A stretch of DNA of 64,000 bases from Ophiobolus disseminans (Eukaryota; Ascomycota; Dothideomycetes; Pleosporales; Phaeosphaeriaceae): the NCBI GenBank assembly GCA_010093685.1, contig MU006217.1, positions 1,781,644 through 1,845,643 on the forward strand, in the 5' to 3' direction. Under the pieces are notes generated by a model. That model was given only the letters and a program-made list of their open reading frames with translations, did no database searches and was not told where the DNA came from. Below, one piece after another: positions 40,756-49,784 of this stretch (its first letter is position 1; every line of letters begins with the position of its first letter). The position numbers and the translations under genes are program-made.

Positions 40756-42050
40756 ATGGCTTCCATTCAGAGATTTGTCATATCCTTCTTGCTGATCCTC
40801 TCGGTCGCTTTTGTCTTCCTTGCCCAGGCCTCTGAGGCGACAAAGGGCCCGAAGATCACTCACAAGGTATGCACAGGCGTTTGGTGAGCTTGACAGTGGA
40901 TGCTGATTCATGACTTAGGTCTACTTCGATATTACTCACGGTGATGAGGAGCTCGGCCGCATCGTAATTGGTCTTTACGGCAAGACCGTCCCCAAGACCG
41001 CTGAGAACTTCCGGTACGATCGACGAATCAGCCTCCGATTCCACGAGCTTACAATGGCACAGTGCTTTGGCCACGGGCGAGAAGGGCTTCGGATATGAGG
41101 GCTCTGCCTTCCACCGCGTCATTAAGCAGTTCATGATCCAGGGTGGTATGTACACTTCAGCAGAGGCTGGCTATCTACAGCGTGTTTTGTGGTCACTCTT
41201 TGACAATCGCAACATGCACTGTCGATATTCAGGCCCTTCTTTGTACAACAACATGCTGACTATGTTCCAGGTGATTTCACGGCCGGAGGCAAGTAGCCCA
41301 TACACACTCTTAGCGTGAGGCACATATTGACTTCTGCAGACGGCACTGGTGGCAAGTCCATCTATGGCAACAAGTTCCCTGATGAGAACTTCAAGCTCAA
41401 GCACACCCGCAAGGGTCTTCTCAGCATGGCCAACAGCGGAAAAGATACAAACGGGCTAGTCTATGCACGAATTGGACGCAAGTGCAATACTGACTGCCGT
41501 TTCAGATCACAATTCTTCATTACCACCGTCATCACTAGTTGGCTCGATGGCCGCCACGTCGTCTTCGGTGAAGTCCTCGAAGGCTACGAGATCGTCGACA
41601 AGATCGAGAACGTGCCCAAGGGCTCAGGTGACAAGCCAGTTAAGCCTGTCAAGATCGCCAAGAGCGGCGAACTCGAGGTTCCCGAGGAAGGTATTCACGC
41701 CGAACTCTAAGCTGGTCGCTACGGCGCTGGCTTGAACGGTTGGAGAGCTGCTGATAGTTTCGTTTCTTCAAGATAAAAATAGCAGTGCAGACAAAGATGC
41801 CGATGTTGCTGCTGTTCCGAAGCCGAAAGTCAGCAGCGCGGTGGACGTTGCAAAGACTCCTGCCGCAAAGGAGGAGAAGACAAAGACCCAGACCCCAATT
41901 CTAACTACAGTCCAGGAGGGTCTGTCAGCCACTCAGAAGCTTTTGTTCATCGCGGCCGTCGTTGCTGTATGTGGTCTTTTCCTTCGCTCGCGCGGGACCA
42001 AAGGCACTGCGGTAGGGTCGGATAGGTTCAAGGAGAAAAGTTTGGCCTAG
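40756..42050 (+). CDS. cypB: ER cyclophilin B, peptidyl-prolyl isomerase, with alternative C-termini
   Basis: Exons are 40756-40866, 40919-41013, 41063-41145, 41271-41288, 41340-41454 and then 41506 onward. If the frame runs on to 41710 the protein is 208 residues ending HAEL, an HDEL-like retrieval signal. If an intron 41691-41772 is removed (GTATTC donor, CTGAT branch, TTCAAG acceptor), exon 41773-42050 joins in frame to give 294 residues with a Lys/Pro-rich linker and a membrane segment (KLLFIAAVVAVCGLFL) near the end. A second in-frame acceptor lies at 41790. A signal peptide covers about residues 1-27. Catalytic signatures are FHRVIKQFMIQGGDFT, SQFFITT and the drug-binding Trp in TSWLDGRHVVFG. 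Introns 41289-41339 and 41455-41505 have GC donors. Family call is secure; isoform use is inference. Confidence 0.95.
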
Positions 42051-42806
42051 ATTACGAGAAATGCAATCACGATTACAACTGGCTTTGAAGTCTACTCGAC
42101 GTCTACCAGCGAGTTGGCGGAAGTGAAATTATTGTGCTATATAACAACATGATCTGGTCTAATTTCCAAGCTGTTGAGATGGGAAGCTTTGTCACATACG
42201 TTATCGATATTAACTCTCCGCGGCTATTAGCGATCTACGCCAGTCTTATTGAGGCAGAACGCGACACACTCAGATGAAGGTACACCCATACCAGCACGTC
42301 CTCTGAACTTTCAGATGCCAATCCGTCGGTATCGTAACGATTTCGCGAGATATTAGTACATGTTGGATGTTGATGAATGTACACGCGTCCGAGTCGATAC
42401 GTAGAGGTAGTGCAACGTCTGCTTCCACGCACAGTGACACAAGAGAGGAAGTGATGAGCGTGTCCACGTTGTATGAATCTAATTGTGCAGTGAAGATCGA
42501 TGCAAATTAGATTCGAGATGGTACCTGAGAGGAGGCGGCAGTGTGTTGTTTGAGAACTACTCCACGATATGGCGGGCGAGAGTAGATGGATCGGTCTTCG
42601 GGAGCGGAGATGGATAATGTCGGAATTGTATCGCGCGAAACATAAGCTTCTAGGGAAGAGAATGGCTCGGTAGATGGCTGAAATCGAGCCGGGCCACGGA
42701 ATGTTGATGGCGTCGTATACTTCTGGCTCGAGATATAAAGCGTCCTCCCACCTGTGCACTCTCTCGTTCGGCGCAACACATTCTCCAGAACCGACAATCC
42801 AACAAT
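42051..42806. other. Intergenic region upstream of small secreted protein
   Basis: About 750 bases without a supportable gene; minus-strand open frames of up to 193 codons have no domain signals. A TATATAA-like word (GATATAAAG) about 70 bases before the next ATG could be its TATA element. Confidence 0.45.
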
Positions 42807-43501
42807 ATGAAGTCATTTCTTACCATTGGCGCCGCTCTCTGCAGCGTAGCATCAGCATGGCCTCTCCTACCATGGATTGAACAGGCCCCTCCAGCAGCCG
42901 GTACCCAGTTCTACCAGCTACAGGCTAAATCGTGAGCCTTGCTCAGTCTCAGTATCAACACTGCTAAACTGCTTCACCAGAGCGTCTACTGTCCACAACA
43001 ACCAATGGGTCACACTCCCCGCTGGCTCCGGCAACTATGGCCTGGCGGCAGCTCAAACTGCCGCCACGCGCTTCTTCGTGCAGAAGTACAATGCGACGAA
43101 TACCTGGGCCTTTCTAAATGCCGACGACACCCGCCAGGTTGCGCTGCGTGGACCGAATGGAACGCTACTGTACATGGTGGACGTGACTAATCCGCGGTCC
43201 GACACCATCCCTGGCGGCCAGTTGATGGAGTGGGCGACCTTTACTATGGACAACAATGTCCTTGGGGTCAAGGATGGAAGCACGCTGACCAACAGGACGT
43301 TTGTTGCCGTCCAGAGCAGCCTCGCGCTGTATGATGGTGAGGGAACATGTTCTTGAGAAGCAGGTGTGTTTGCTAATAAAAACAGGCGTTAGCAATCCTG
43401 AGCAGGGGGTTACTCCGCTCACTCTGAATCTCGTTCGGGCCACGAGCACGAGCACGAGCACTTCTAGGCTGAGACGGGCGATTCAGATGGTCACCGGGTG
43501 A
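42807..43501 (+). CDS. Small secreted protein, unknown family
   Basis: Exons 42807-42931, 42981-43336 and 43386-43501 join in phase to 198 residues. The signal peptide is MKSFLTIGAALCSVASA, followed by a mature start near WPLLPWIEQAPP. The body reads TVHNNQWVTLPAGSGNYGLA, then RFFVQKYNATNTWAFLNADD and ALRGPNGTLLYMVDVTNP. It contains three possible N-glycosylation sequons (NAT, NGT, NRT). After the signal peptide there is no cysteine, unusual for an effector and more like a wall-associated protein. The tail is Ser/Thr-repetitive (ATSTSTSTSRLRR). Introns are both 49 bases, with GTGAGC and GTGAGG donors. The Asn/Trp beta-strand pattern suggests a jelly-roll or lectin-like fold, but I do not recognise it. 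It lies just upstream of eIF3m on the same strand. Confidence 0.82.
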
Positions 43502-43712
43502 ATGTAGACGTAGATGGACATGTACGTAGATGTAGAGTGAGGTGGGGCTAGCTATCGATAGCGGCTTCCCGATTGGAAATTTGAACAAACTCTTGGCATC
43601 CCACCACAGCACAAGCGCACTCCGTGACTGCACCCACAACACCGAACAGCGTCGGCCCACAGCGCATTCCGCCCATTCTATCCCCAAGGCATATCCCTAC
43701 GCGTCAATCACT

Positions 43713-45085
43713 ATGCCGGGCCCCAAGAACACGCTCCTCATCGAGGGCAGCTTCGAGGAGCTTACCGATGAGTTCGCACACTACATCGATTCGCTCAAAA
43801 AATCCCAGGGCGACGAGGCCTCGAACCTGCAGGGCGAGACGGCGGACCTGCTGAAGGAGAACAAGAAAGACGATGTCCTTAAGAAGCTGGTGGTTGGCGG
43901 ACAGGCGCTGAACCAGGCGCCGGAGAAGGGTATGCGCACACAGCCATGCCACGGCAGAGACAGGACGCGGAGGGGCTGACAGCGTGCGCAACAGAATTCA
44001 TCGCGGCATACAACCTGCTCATCCATCTCGTCAACCAGTCGCCCAACGTCAACATGTTCCTGCCCAAGATCTGCCAGAACCTGAGCGCCCCGATCTCGTC
44101 GTCGCCCCAGAACGGCGGCGGCCTCGCCCTTTCCATTCTCAGCACAATCTTCAACACCACGGCCGCGAGCAGCGAGATACGGTACCACGTCCTCCTCACC
44201 ATCCTGCGCGTCATTCGCGCCACGTCCAACTTCGAGACGCTGCGGCCGCAACTGAAGCAGCTGGACAAGTGGCTCGAGGCCTGGGAGACGGACGACGACG
44301 ACGCGCGCAAGCTGTACCTTGCAGTGAGCGACGTTGCTGCTGACGCGGGCGAGACCGAGCACGCATACACATACCTCCTCCGCGCACTACGGACATTTCC
44401 CTCCGAGGACGTGTCTTCGCAAGAAGCCCGCGACCTCTCGCTGCGCGCACTCAAGTCGGCCCTCACCCACCCCACACACTTCGACTTCCAGGACCTGACC
44501 GGCCTCGACTCGATCCAGGTCCTGCGCAACTCGGATCCCGTCTACTTCCAGCTCCTCGAGATCTTCAACTCGGACCTGCTCGACGACTTCAACGACTTCA
44601 AGGACGAGCACGATGGCTGGGTCGAGGAATCGGGCCTCGATGGTGCGGCGCTAAACCGCAAGATGCGACTACTCACACTCGCCTCCATGGCCGCATCAGC
44701 AGGACAGACACGCTCCCTGCCCTACGACAAAATCGCAAAAGCGCTGCAAGTCCCCTCGGAAGACGTCGAGATGTGGGTCATTGACGTGATCCGCGCTGGG
44801 CTCGTCGAGGGCAAGCTGAGCCAGCTGAACCAGACTTTCCTCATCCACCGCTCAACGTACCGCGTCTTCGGCGACAACCAATGGCGGGAGGTCGCATCGA
44901 GGTTGGACATGTGGCGGAACAGCTTGGTGGGCGTGTTGCAGGTCATCCAGCAGGAGAAGCAGCGCTTCCTGCAGGAGAAGGAGGACGAGGCGCAAAAGGC
45001 AGAGCAAAAGTACGACCAGTCAAAGGGCTTTGTACGGGGCGGCCAGAGGAAGCAGCCGAGGGCGTTGGACGATGATATGGAGTAG
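43713..45085 (+). CDS. EIF3M: Translation initiation factor eIF3 subunit m
   Basis: Exons 43713-43929 and 43995-45085 encode 435 residues. This is a PCI-domain subunit of the eIF3 complex that acts on the 40S ribosome. The N-terminus reads MPGPKNTLLIEGSFEELTDE. Helical repeats fill residues 75-280 and the PCI winged helix lies near 285-385, with MAASAGQTRSLPYDKIAKAL, EDVEMWVIDVIRAGLVEGKL and LIHRSTYRVFGDNQWREVAS. A charged coiled coil and basic/acidic tail close the protein (QQEKQRFLQEKEDEAQKAEQ, ending ALDDDME). The 65-base intron has a GTATGC donor and ACAG acceptor and falls at GEF. The length and termini match fungal eIF3m. COP9 subunit 7 also has a PCI domain but would be shorter and lacks this N-terminus. 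Confidence 0.93.
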
Positions 45086-45238
45086 AGGTTTGGGGATTGA
45101 TGGTTTCGAGGTTCACTCTTTGCGTTCATGAATCGCAGCCCTCGTGCTGCAGGATAGACAATGCACTTCAGACATGAACTAGTCCATGCTATACGTCTAT
45201 CCTTTCTAATATGTTTTCTAACCCCACGCGCTGTCCAT

Positions 45239-45982
45239 CTACGCCTCCTGCGTCTGCACAAACTTGAGAGTAATAGGCTCCACGCCCCTCTGCTTGAACA
45301 AGCGCTTCACATCATCATACACCTCATCGGGCCCCCTCTCCGCACTTACCTTGACCACTTTCCCCTGCTTCTCAAACTCGTCCACAACCGGCATGCTCGT
45401 CTCGACAAACGTGCGGAAGCGCTTCTTGATGCTCTCGATGTTGTCGTCAGCGCGGCCCGACGTCTCGCCGCGGTGCAGCAGGCGCTTCTCCATGACTGCT
45501 TCCGAGCACTCGAAGAAGAGGGTGAACTTTGAGGGGACGACGGTGCGCTCGAAGGCGTGGGCTTGGTCGAGTTTGCGGGGGAAACCTGTGCATAACATGA
45601 GTACAGTGCTTTTGGTAGTAGCAAGTAGCAATAGATAATTAAACGTACCGTCGATTAAAAACAAGCCCTTGGCATTTCCGCCGTCCATGCTGCTCTTCAT
45701 GGCGTTCTCGAGTAGCTGCACCGTCACCTCCATGGGCACGATTGTGCCCTCTTTGATGTACGACTTGATCATCTCGCCGAACTCGCTGCCGGGCCGGTCC
45801 TGCTCTTCGCGCAGCAGGTCGCCCGCAGACAGGTGCTTGAAGCCATAATCAGCGACGAGTTTCTGGCACTGCGTGCCTTTGCCTGCGCCGGGGCCGCCAA
45901 GCACGAAGACGACGGTTGCTTTGTCGGGGGACCAGAGGGGCTGGGTGCGCGTCGTTGCGCCGAGGTTGGAGATGGCTGGCAT
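45239..45982 (-). CDS. URA6: UMP/CMP kinase (uridylate kinase)
   Basis: Exons 45982-45649 and 45585-45239 encode 226 residues. The enzyme phosphorylates UMP and CMP (and AMP weakly) with ATP, in cytosol and nucleus. The P-loop is GGPGAGKGT at residues 29-37. Nucleotide-binding signatures are HLSAGDLLREEQDRPGSEFG, LIDGFPRKLDQ across the junction, and LLHRGETSGRADDN of the lid. The intron is 63 bases, so its retention does not shift frame but would insert 21 residues beginning TFNYLLLLATTK just before FPRK; I take it as spliced because the conserved DGFPR motif forms only then. It is convergent with eIF3m, 153 bases apart. An adenylate kinase is less likely because the lid is short. Confidence 0.95.
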   Translation of the reverse strand: MPAISNLGATTRTQPLWSPDKATVVFVLGGPGAGKGTQCQKLVADYGFKHLSAGDLLREEQDRPGSEFGEMIKSYIKEGTIVPMEVTVQLLENAMKSSMDGGNAKGLFLIDGTFNYLLLLATTKSTVLMLCTGFPRKLDQAHAFERTVVPSKFTLFFECSEAVMEKRLLHRGETSGRADDNIESIKKRFRTFVETSMPVVDEFEKQGKVVKVSAERGPDEVYDDVKRLFKQRGVEPITLKFVQTQEA

Positions 45983-46010
45983 CGTGTGTGCTTGTTGGTA
46001 TTGGTGGTGT

Positions 46011-46361
46011 TTAGTGGGGGTGCGAGGGCTTGATGCTTCTTCCGCTGGGTGCAGGACTAGTGCTCGAGTAGCCGACTACAGGACCTTTGGGCTGGTATGC
46101 GGCCTGCTCCTTGCGCTGATCGACAATCTTTTTGAAGAGGAAGCTGCCGAGGGCGAAGATGCCGACAATAGGCCAGACCTTCAAGGGCGACTTGGACCGT
46201 GGGGCGGGCGCGGATATGTGCGAGGGCGGCGCGTTGGGGCCGGTGGGGTCGCCTGGCTGGCGGCGGTAGAGGGATTGGTGAGAGGCGGTGAAGTGGCGGG
46301 GTGAAGGAACTTGGGACTTTAGGAGGGTGCGAGAGACTACTCTGGCGGTGGTGGGAGACAT
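46011..46361 (-). CDS. Small predicted mitochondrial membrane protein
   Basis: The 116-residue protein starts MSPTTARVVSRTLLKSQVPS, an Arg/Ser-rich, acid-free stretch like a mitochondrial presequence. After a Pro-rich segment there is one membrane-spanning helix (VWPIVGIFALGSFLFKKIV) near residues 63-81, then a short basic and Pro/Ser-rich tail. An ATG further upstream at 46406 would add 15 residues and hide the presequence, so I prefer 46361. It starts 29 bases from the 5' end of URA6 on the same strand, closer than usual. I do not know the family; inner-membrane location is inferred. Confidence 0.7.
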   Translation of the reverse strand: MSPTTARVVSRTLLKSQVPSPRHFTASHQSLYRRQPGDPTGPNAPPSHISAPAPRSKSPLKVWPIVGIFALGSFLFKKIVDQRKEQAAYQPKGPVVGYSSTSPAPSGRSIKPSHPH

Positions 46362-47005
46362 GATGTGTTCGGGACATGACGAGAGAGGCTTAGGGTTGTG
46401 GTGCACATGCTTCTTTTGCTAGCGCGTTTAGCTCCATGCTGATAACGCTTGGTACTTCCCATTGCCACTTCAATGCTGCTGCTGCAAATCCAGGCTTCTT
46501 TCTTTGGCATGCCATGCAGAACACTACGTCTAAAGACTTCCTTGTTAGTATCATGGCTTTGTCGCTACCGTTGTTGAAAACAGGTCCTCCAGTGACGCAC
46601 CTAGGCCTCACTGCATCAGCTTCCAGCCAGCATTACGGGTTGCAATCATTTGTGTTTATCCTCAACATGAGCTGAGAAATATATCGCAGTCTCAAAAGTG
46701 TTGTGAGTCTGTACAGGCTTGCCACTGACATCTAGGTAACAGGACACGATTTTCTGCAACCCCTAGTATCGGCCACTTGAGCGAAGGCAATGGTATGAAA
46801 TGAAGATGTATGAATTGAATATGAGGCGCTAGTGTCTAGCGTCAAGTAATTAACAGGCTCTCACCTTTCACCTTCCTTACTCATCCATCAAACAACCGCT
46901 GCCTATAGTCAGGCATCAGTATAGCGAGTAAAGCTTTGGAACCACTATTTACACGACTGCAGCTTATCCAGTATTCTCGCTGACCTCCACTTTGCATCGA
47001 CCACA
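46362..47005. other. Divergent intergenic region
   Basis: About 640 bases between divergent genes. Short open frames on both strands show no domain. CA-rich leader sequence (CCACTTTGCATCGACCACA) precedes the next ATG. Confidence 0.5.
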
Positions 47006-47992
47006 ATGGGCACATCTACCTGCCTCTTCTCCCGAGCCAGGCCCGGTAAATCGACGCTCAAGAAAGTTCGCGGCTTCCTGTCGCTACCTGCAGAGCTTCG
47101 AAATCAAGTCTATCAATACTACTTCGAGCCAGACTTCCGCTGCGAGATCGCCGCGAAAGGAAGCCAGCTCAAAGAACGCGAGGCCCGAACGGTGAAGCTC
47201 TATGCCGGAGCGTTCCAATCCGACAACAGAGTTCTAAAGTACGAGTCAAAGGCCAAAGAGGAGGGCCCGCTCACCGTTCGTGTATCAAGACCACTTGGTC
47301 AATACAATATCGTCAAAGGTCTGCGGACGAATTGGCTTGCATCGCTTTTCGCCATCAACCTGGTATGCAAGCAAATCCATGCGGAGACTTTGCCATACCT
47401 ATATCGGGAGACTACATTCGTGTTTGATGCTTCAAATCGACTTCTAAACTTCCTCGGAGTCATATCCAGCTCGAAGCTCCACCATATCACGAAGCTGCAA
47501 ATTCACTATGCAACGTACGGAAACCCGCGCATGAGTGTCGATCGCAAGTGGAAGGAGAAGCACAACCAGAGCTGGGTCCGCTCATGTAGTGCTGCGTCGA
47601 AGAAGCTTGTCGACCTGCGGGAATTGGAGATATGGATACGAGTTCACGATGACCCTCCCCGTTTCAACCTGCGTGAGACTTGGGTGGCACCGTTGCTACA
47701 GTTCCGGCGACTGGGACAGACTACGAGGGTAGGCGACAACTCCAAACCGCATGAAAGAAAATTGAAGACCGTTCACATCGATCTACGCACAAAGTGGTCT
47801 GGTAGTTGCTTCGGAGGAAATCAAGAGCTGGCGAAGGCTAGCGAGGACTTGCATTGCCTTTTCGGTGGCGCGATCCGCTCTGCGATACTTGGGGCGAAGG
47901 AAGAGCTTGCGATGAGGGCGTTCAACACTGCTTGGAATGAGGATTATCATACGTGGCAATTTCACCTTGGCTTTGCAGAGACCGGGTGGTAG
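47006..47992 (+). CDS. F-box-like protein of a fungal expanded family
   Basis: A single exon encodes 328 residues. Near residues 24-45 the segment RGFLSLPAELRNQVYQYYFE is a degenerate F-box-like helix pair (LPxELRNxxY), typical of a very large Dothideomycete and Sordariomycete family. Following parts include LFAINLVCKQIHAETLPYLY and TTFVFDASNRLLNFLG, which recur in that family as the signature around 'L..CKQIHAE..P.LY...F.F'. The C-terminal half is a mix of charged helices and strands (LRELEIWIRVHDDPPRFN). No signal peptide is present. The molecular function of the family is not established; substrate capture for ubiquitination is a guess from the motif. Confidence 0.82.
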   Translation: MGTSTCLFSRARPGKSTLKKVRGFLSLPAELRNQVYQYYFEPDFRCEIAAKGSQLKEREARTVKLYAGAFQSDNRVLKYESKAKEEGPLTVRVSRPLGQYNIVKGLRTNWLASLFAINLVCKQIHAETLPYLYRETTFVFDASNRLLNFLGVISSSKLHHITKLQIHYATYGNPRMSVDRKWKEKHNQSWVRSCSAASKKLVDLRELEIWIRVHDDPPRFNLRETWVAPLLQFRRLGQTTRVGDNSKPHERKLKTVHIDLRTKWSGSCFGGNQELAKASEDLHCLFGGAIRSAILGAKEELAMRAFNTAWNEDYHTWQFHLGFAETGW

Positions 47993-48247
47993 TAGGTAGA
48001 CTTACCGAAAGATACGGTGTCACAAATTCAACCTGACTTCGCAACCTCTCTTAGATTGCACAAAACTCCTCTGTGGATGGAAAGGTGCGTTGTCCTGATC
48101 ATGGCTGCAGACGCTTCGAAACCACTAACTCGGCGCTGCAGAAAAGCATTGTAGTCACATTTCATGACTTCTTTCTGCTATCCAAACTATTTACATCATA
48201 CTCCAAGCAAACAACACCTCCACCACCCAATCCACCCCGCATCTAGC

Positions 48248-48958
48248 CTAAGCAGACCACGCCACCCTCTTCGTGTTATCTCCACTCTTCACCTGCAGAT
48301 AATTCCCCGCAACCGGCGGCTTCAATCCCGCATCGACAATAAACTTGGGCCAGTCAATCGCAAACCTGCTCGACACAGCGCTCTTGTGCGCAGCCGGGAC
48401 CGCAAAGTTGGCGGGCTGCTCGTGCAGCAAGAAGACGTAGCGATGCGTGGGCGGCGCGCCAGCGGGTGGCGCCGGGCCGAAGTAGGACGACGGCGTGGTA
48501 GCGGTTGTCTTGAGGACCGTGGTGCCGTTCTGTATGGTCGCGGGCGAGCTGGGCGTGTAGTCTTGCAAAAGCGCGTGCAGGACCGTGGTGACTTTTCCGC
48601 CTTGGGAGCCGTCGATATCTATCGATTCCGATTAGGCCCAGCTCAATAGAACTGAAAAAAGACTTTAAATATACCGATCATTGCGAGCAAGTACTTCCCA
48701 CTCAACGTAACATTCGTGAGGCCGATGACGGGAGCTTTCTGCGTAACTAAGTCCCAGCTATTAGTTTCCCATGTGTCTCTGAGTTCGGCGTAGCACTTTG
48801 GACTTACTAGATTTCTTCACCACGATCCCAGGGCTGATATACTGCGTCCCATAATACACATCCAACGTCGTATTCGCCACAGGCGCAAACCCCACCGGCG
48901 TACTCTGCGCGCACACTTCTGCAACCAGAACCGACAAAAGAGCAGTAGTGAACTTCAT
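48248..48958 (-). CDS. Secreted PEBP-family protein
   Basis: Exons on the minus strand are 48958-48808, 48734-48675 and 48618-48248, giving 193 residues. The signal peptide is MKFTTALLSVLVAEVCAQS. Family signals are LSGKYLLAMIDIDGS across intron 2, TVLHALLQDYTP, and the ligand-pocket motif GPAPPAGAPPTHRYVFLLHE. The C-terminus reads RFAIDWPKFIVDAGLKPPVA. Phosphatidylethanolamine-binding-like proteins bind anionic lipid head groups; the secreted fungal members have no settled function. The first junction is uncertain: the GTAAGT donor at 48807 needs the acceptor AAAG at 48738-48735 to keep phase, whereas a GTGAAG donor nine bases upstream would use the CAG. Three N-glycosylation sequons occur. 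Family call is good; exact residues near position 50 are not. Confidence 0.85.
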
Positions 48959-49784
48959 CTTGACCTTAAACTCAAAAATACAACAAATGTGCAAACATTG
49001 CGCGCCCGGCCATCGTCTTTGTATATGCCCGCTACCGAACCCACATTAGCAACGACGTCAATTTTAGCCATGCTGTGAGTGCTTTACCATCTGGCGCAGC
49101 TGCGGCCAAGAACTGTAACGGTGGGGCAGGGGTGCGTAGATGAGGCTCTAGTTTACGTGCGGCAGGCTGAAAGGAAGTGCACTTTGGACCCCTGTCGTCC
49201 CCGCAGATGCGCAATTGCGAAAGTTCGGCAGCTGCGGTGGTGGACTGAAAGTCAGAGAGATATGTGCGGCGGTGTTGTGGATTGTTTGTTTGGGATTACG
49301 GGGTGTTTGTGGAAGTCTTGTTCGCAGTGTTGTGGTGTTGTAGTAGCACATGTGCGCTGGGTTGGGTGCAAACTTTCGTTTGGGAGTGGTGTAAGCTTCG
49401 ATGGAAACGTTTGTGTGGAGCAGAGAGTATGGTTCGGCAGTTTCTAAAGCCCAGGCTGGTATATTGGATAGAATGTGTGGCTATGAATGTAGTAGCGGTC
49501 GAAATTAGAGCAAAAGTATATTAGCGAGTCTGGGATGTATGGACACAATCCAAAGCTCAGAATACGTGATCTCCAGTGATTTTCGAGAAGTCAAAATTGA
49601 TGCGAAGGGCCCTGATTGGATTCACCAACTACGGGCGCTGCTTTTAGTTGACTTCCCATGTCGCGAGTTTTTTCGGCCATATTCATCTCTCCTGGATTTG
49701 GAAAACTATAGTACTACGAGTACATACAACCTCGATATTATCGAGGCCAGGATTGCGAAAACTTGTTCACCCCAGAATTGTAGC
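48959..49784. other. Intergenic region upstream of the PEBP gene
   Basis: About 830 bases holding the PEBP promoter and the 3' end of the sugar permease. No gene is seen. Confidence 0.45.

Noticed and set aside
45586..45648. In-frame 21-codon insertion in UMP kinase
   Set aside because: The 63 bases have proper intron ends (GTACGT...CACAG), and removing them rebuilds the conserved DGFPRK motif.
46390..46675. Small open frames between the mitochondrial protein and the F-box-like gene
   Set aside because: Short, overlapping on both strands, with no domain or conserved-looking segment.
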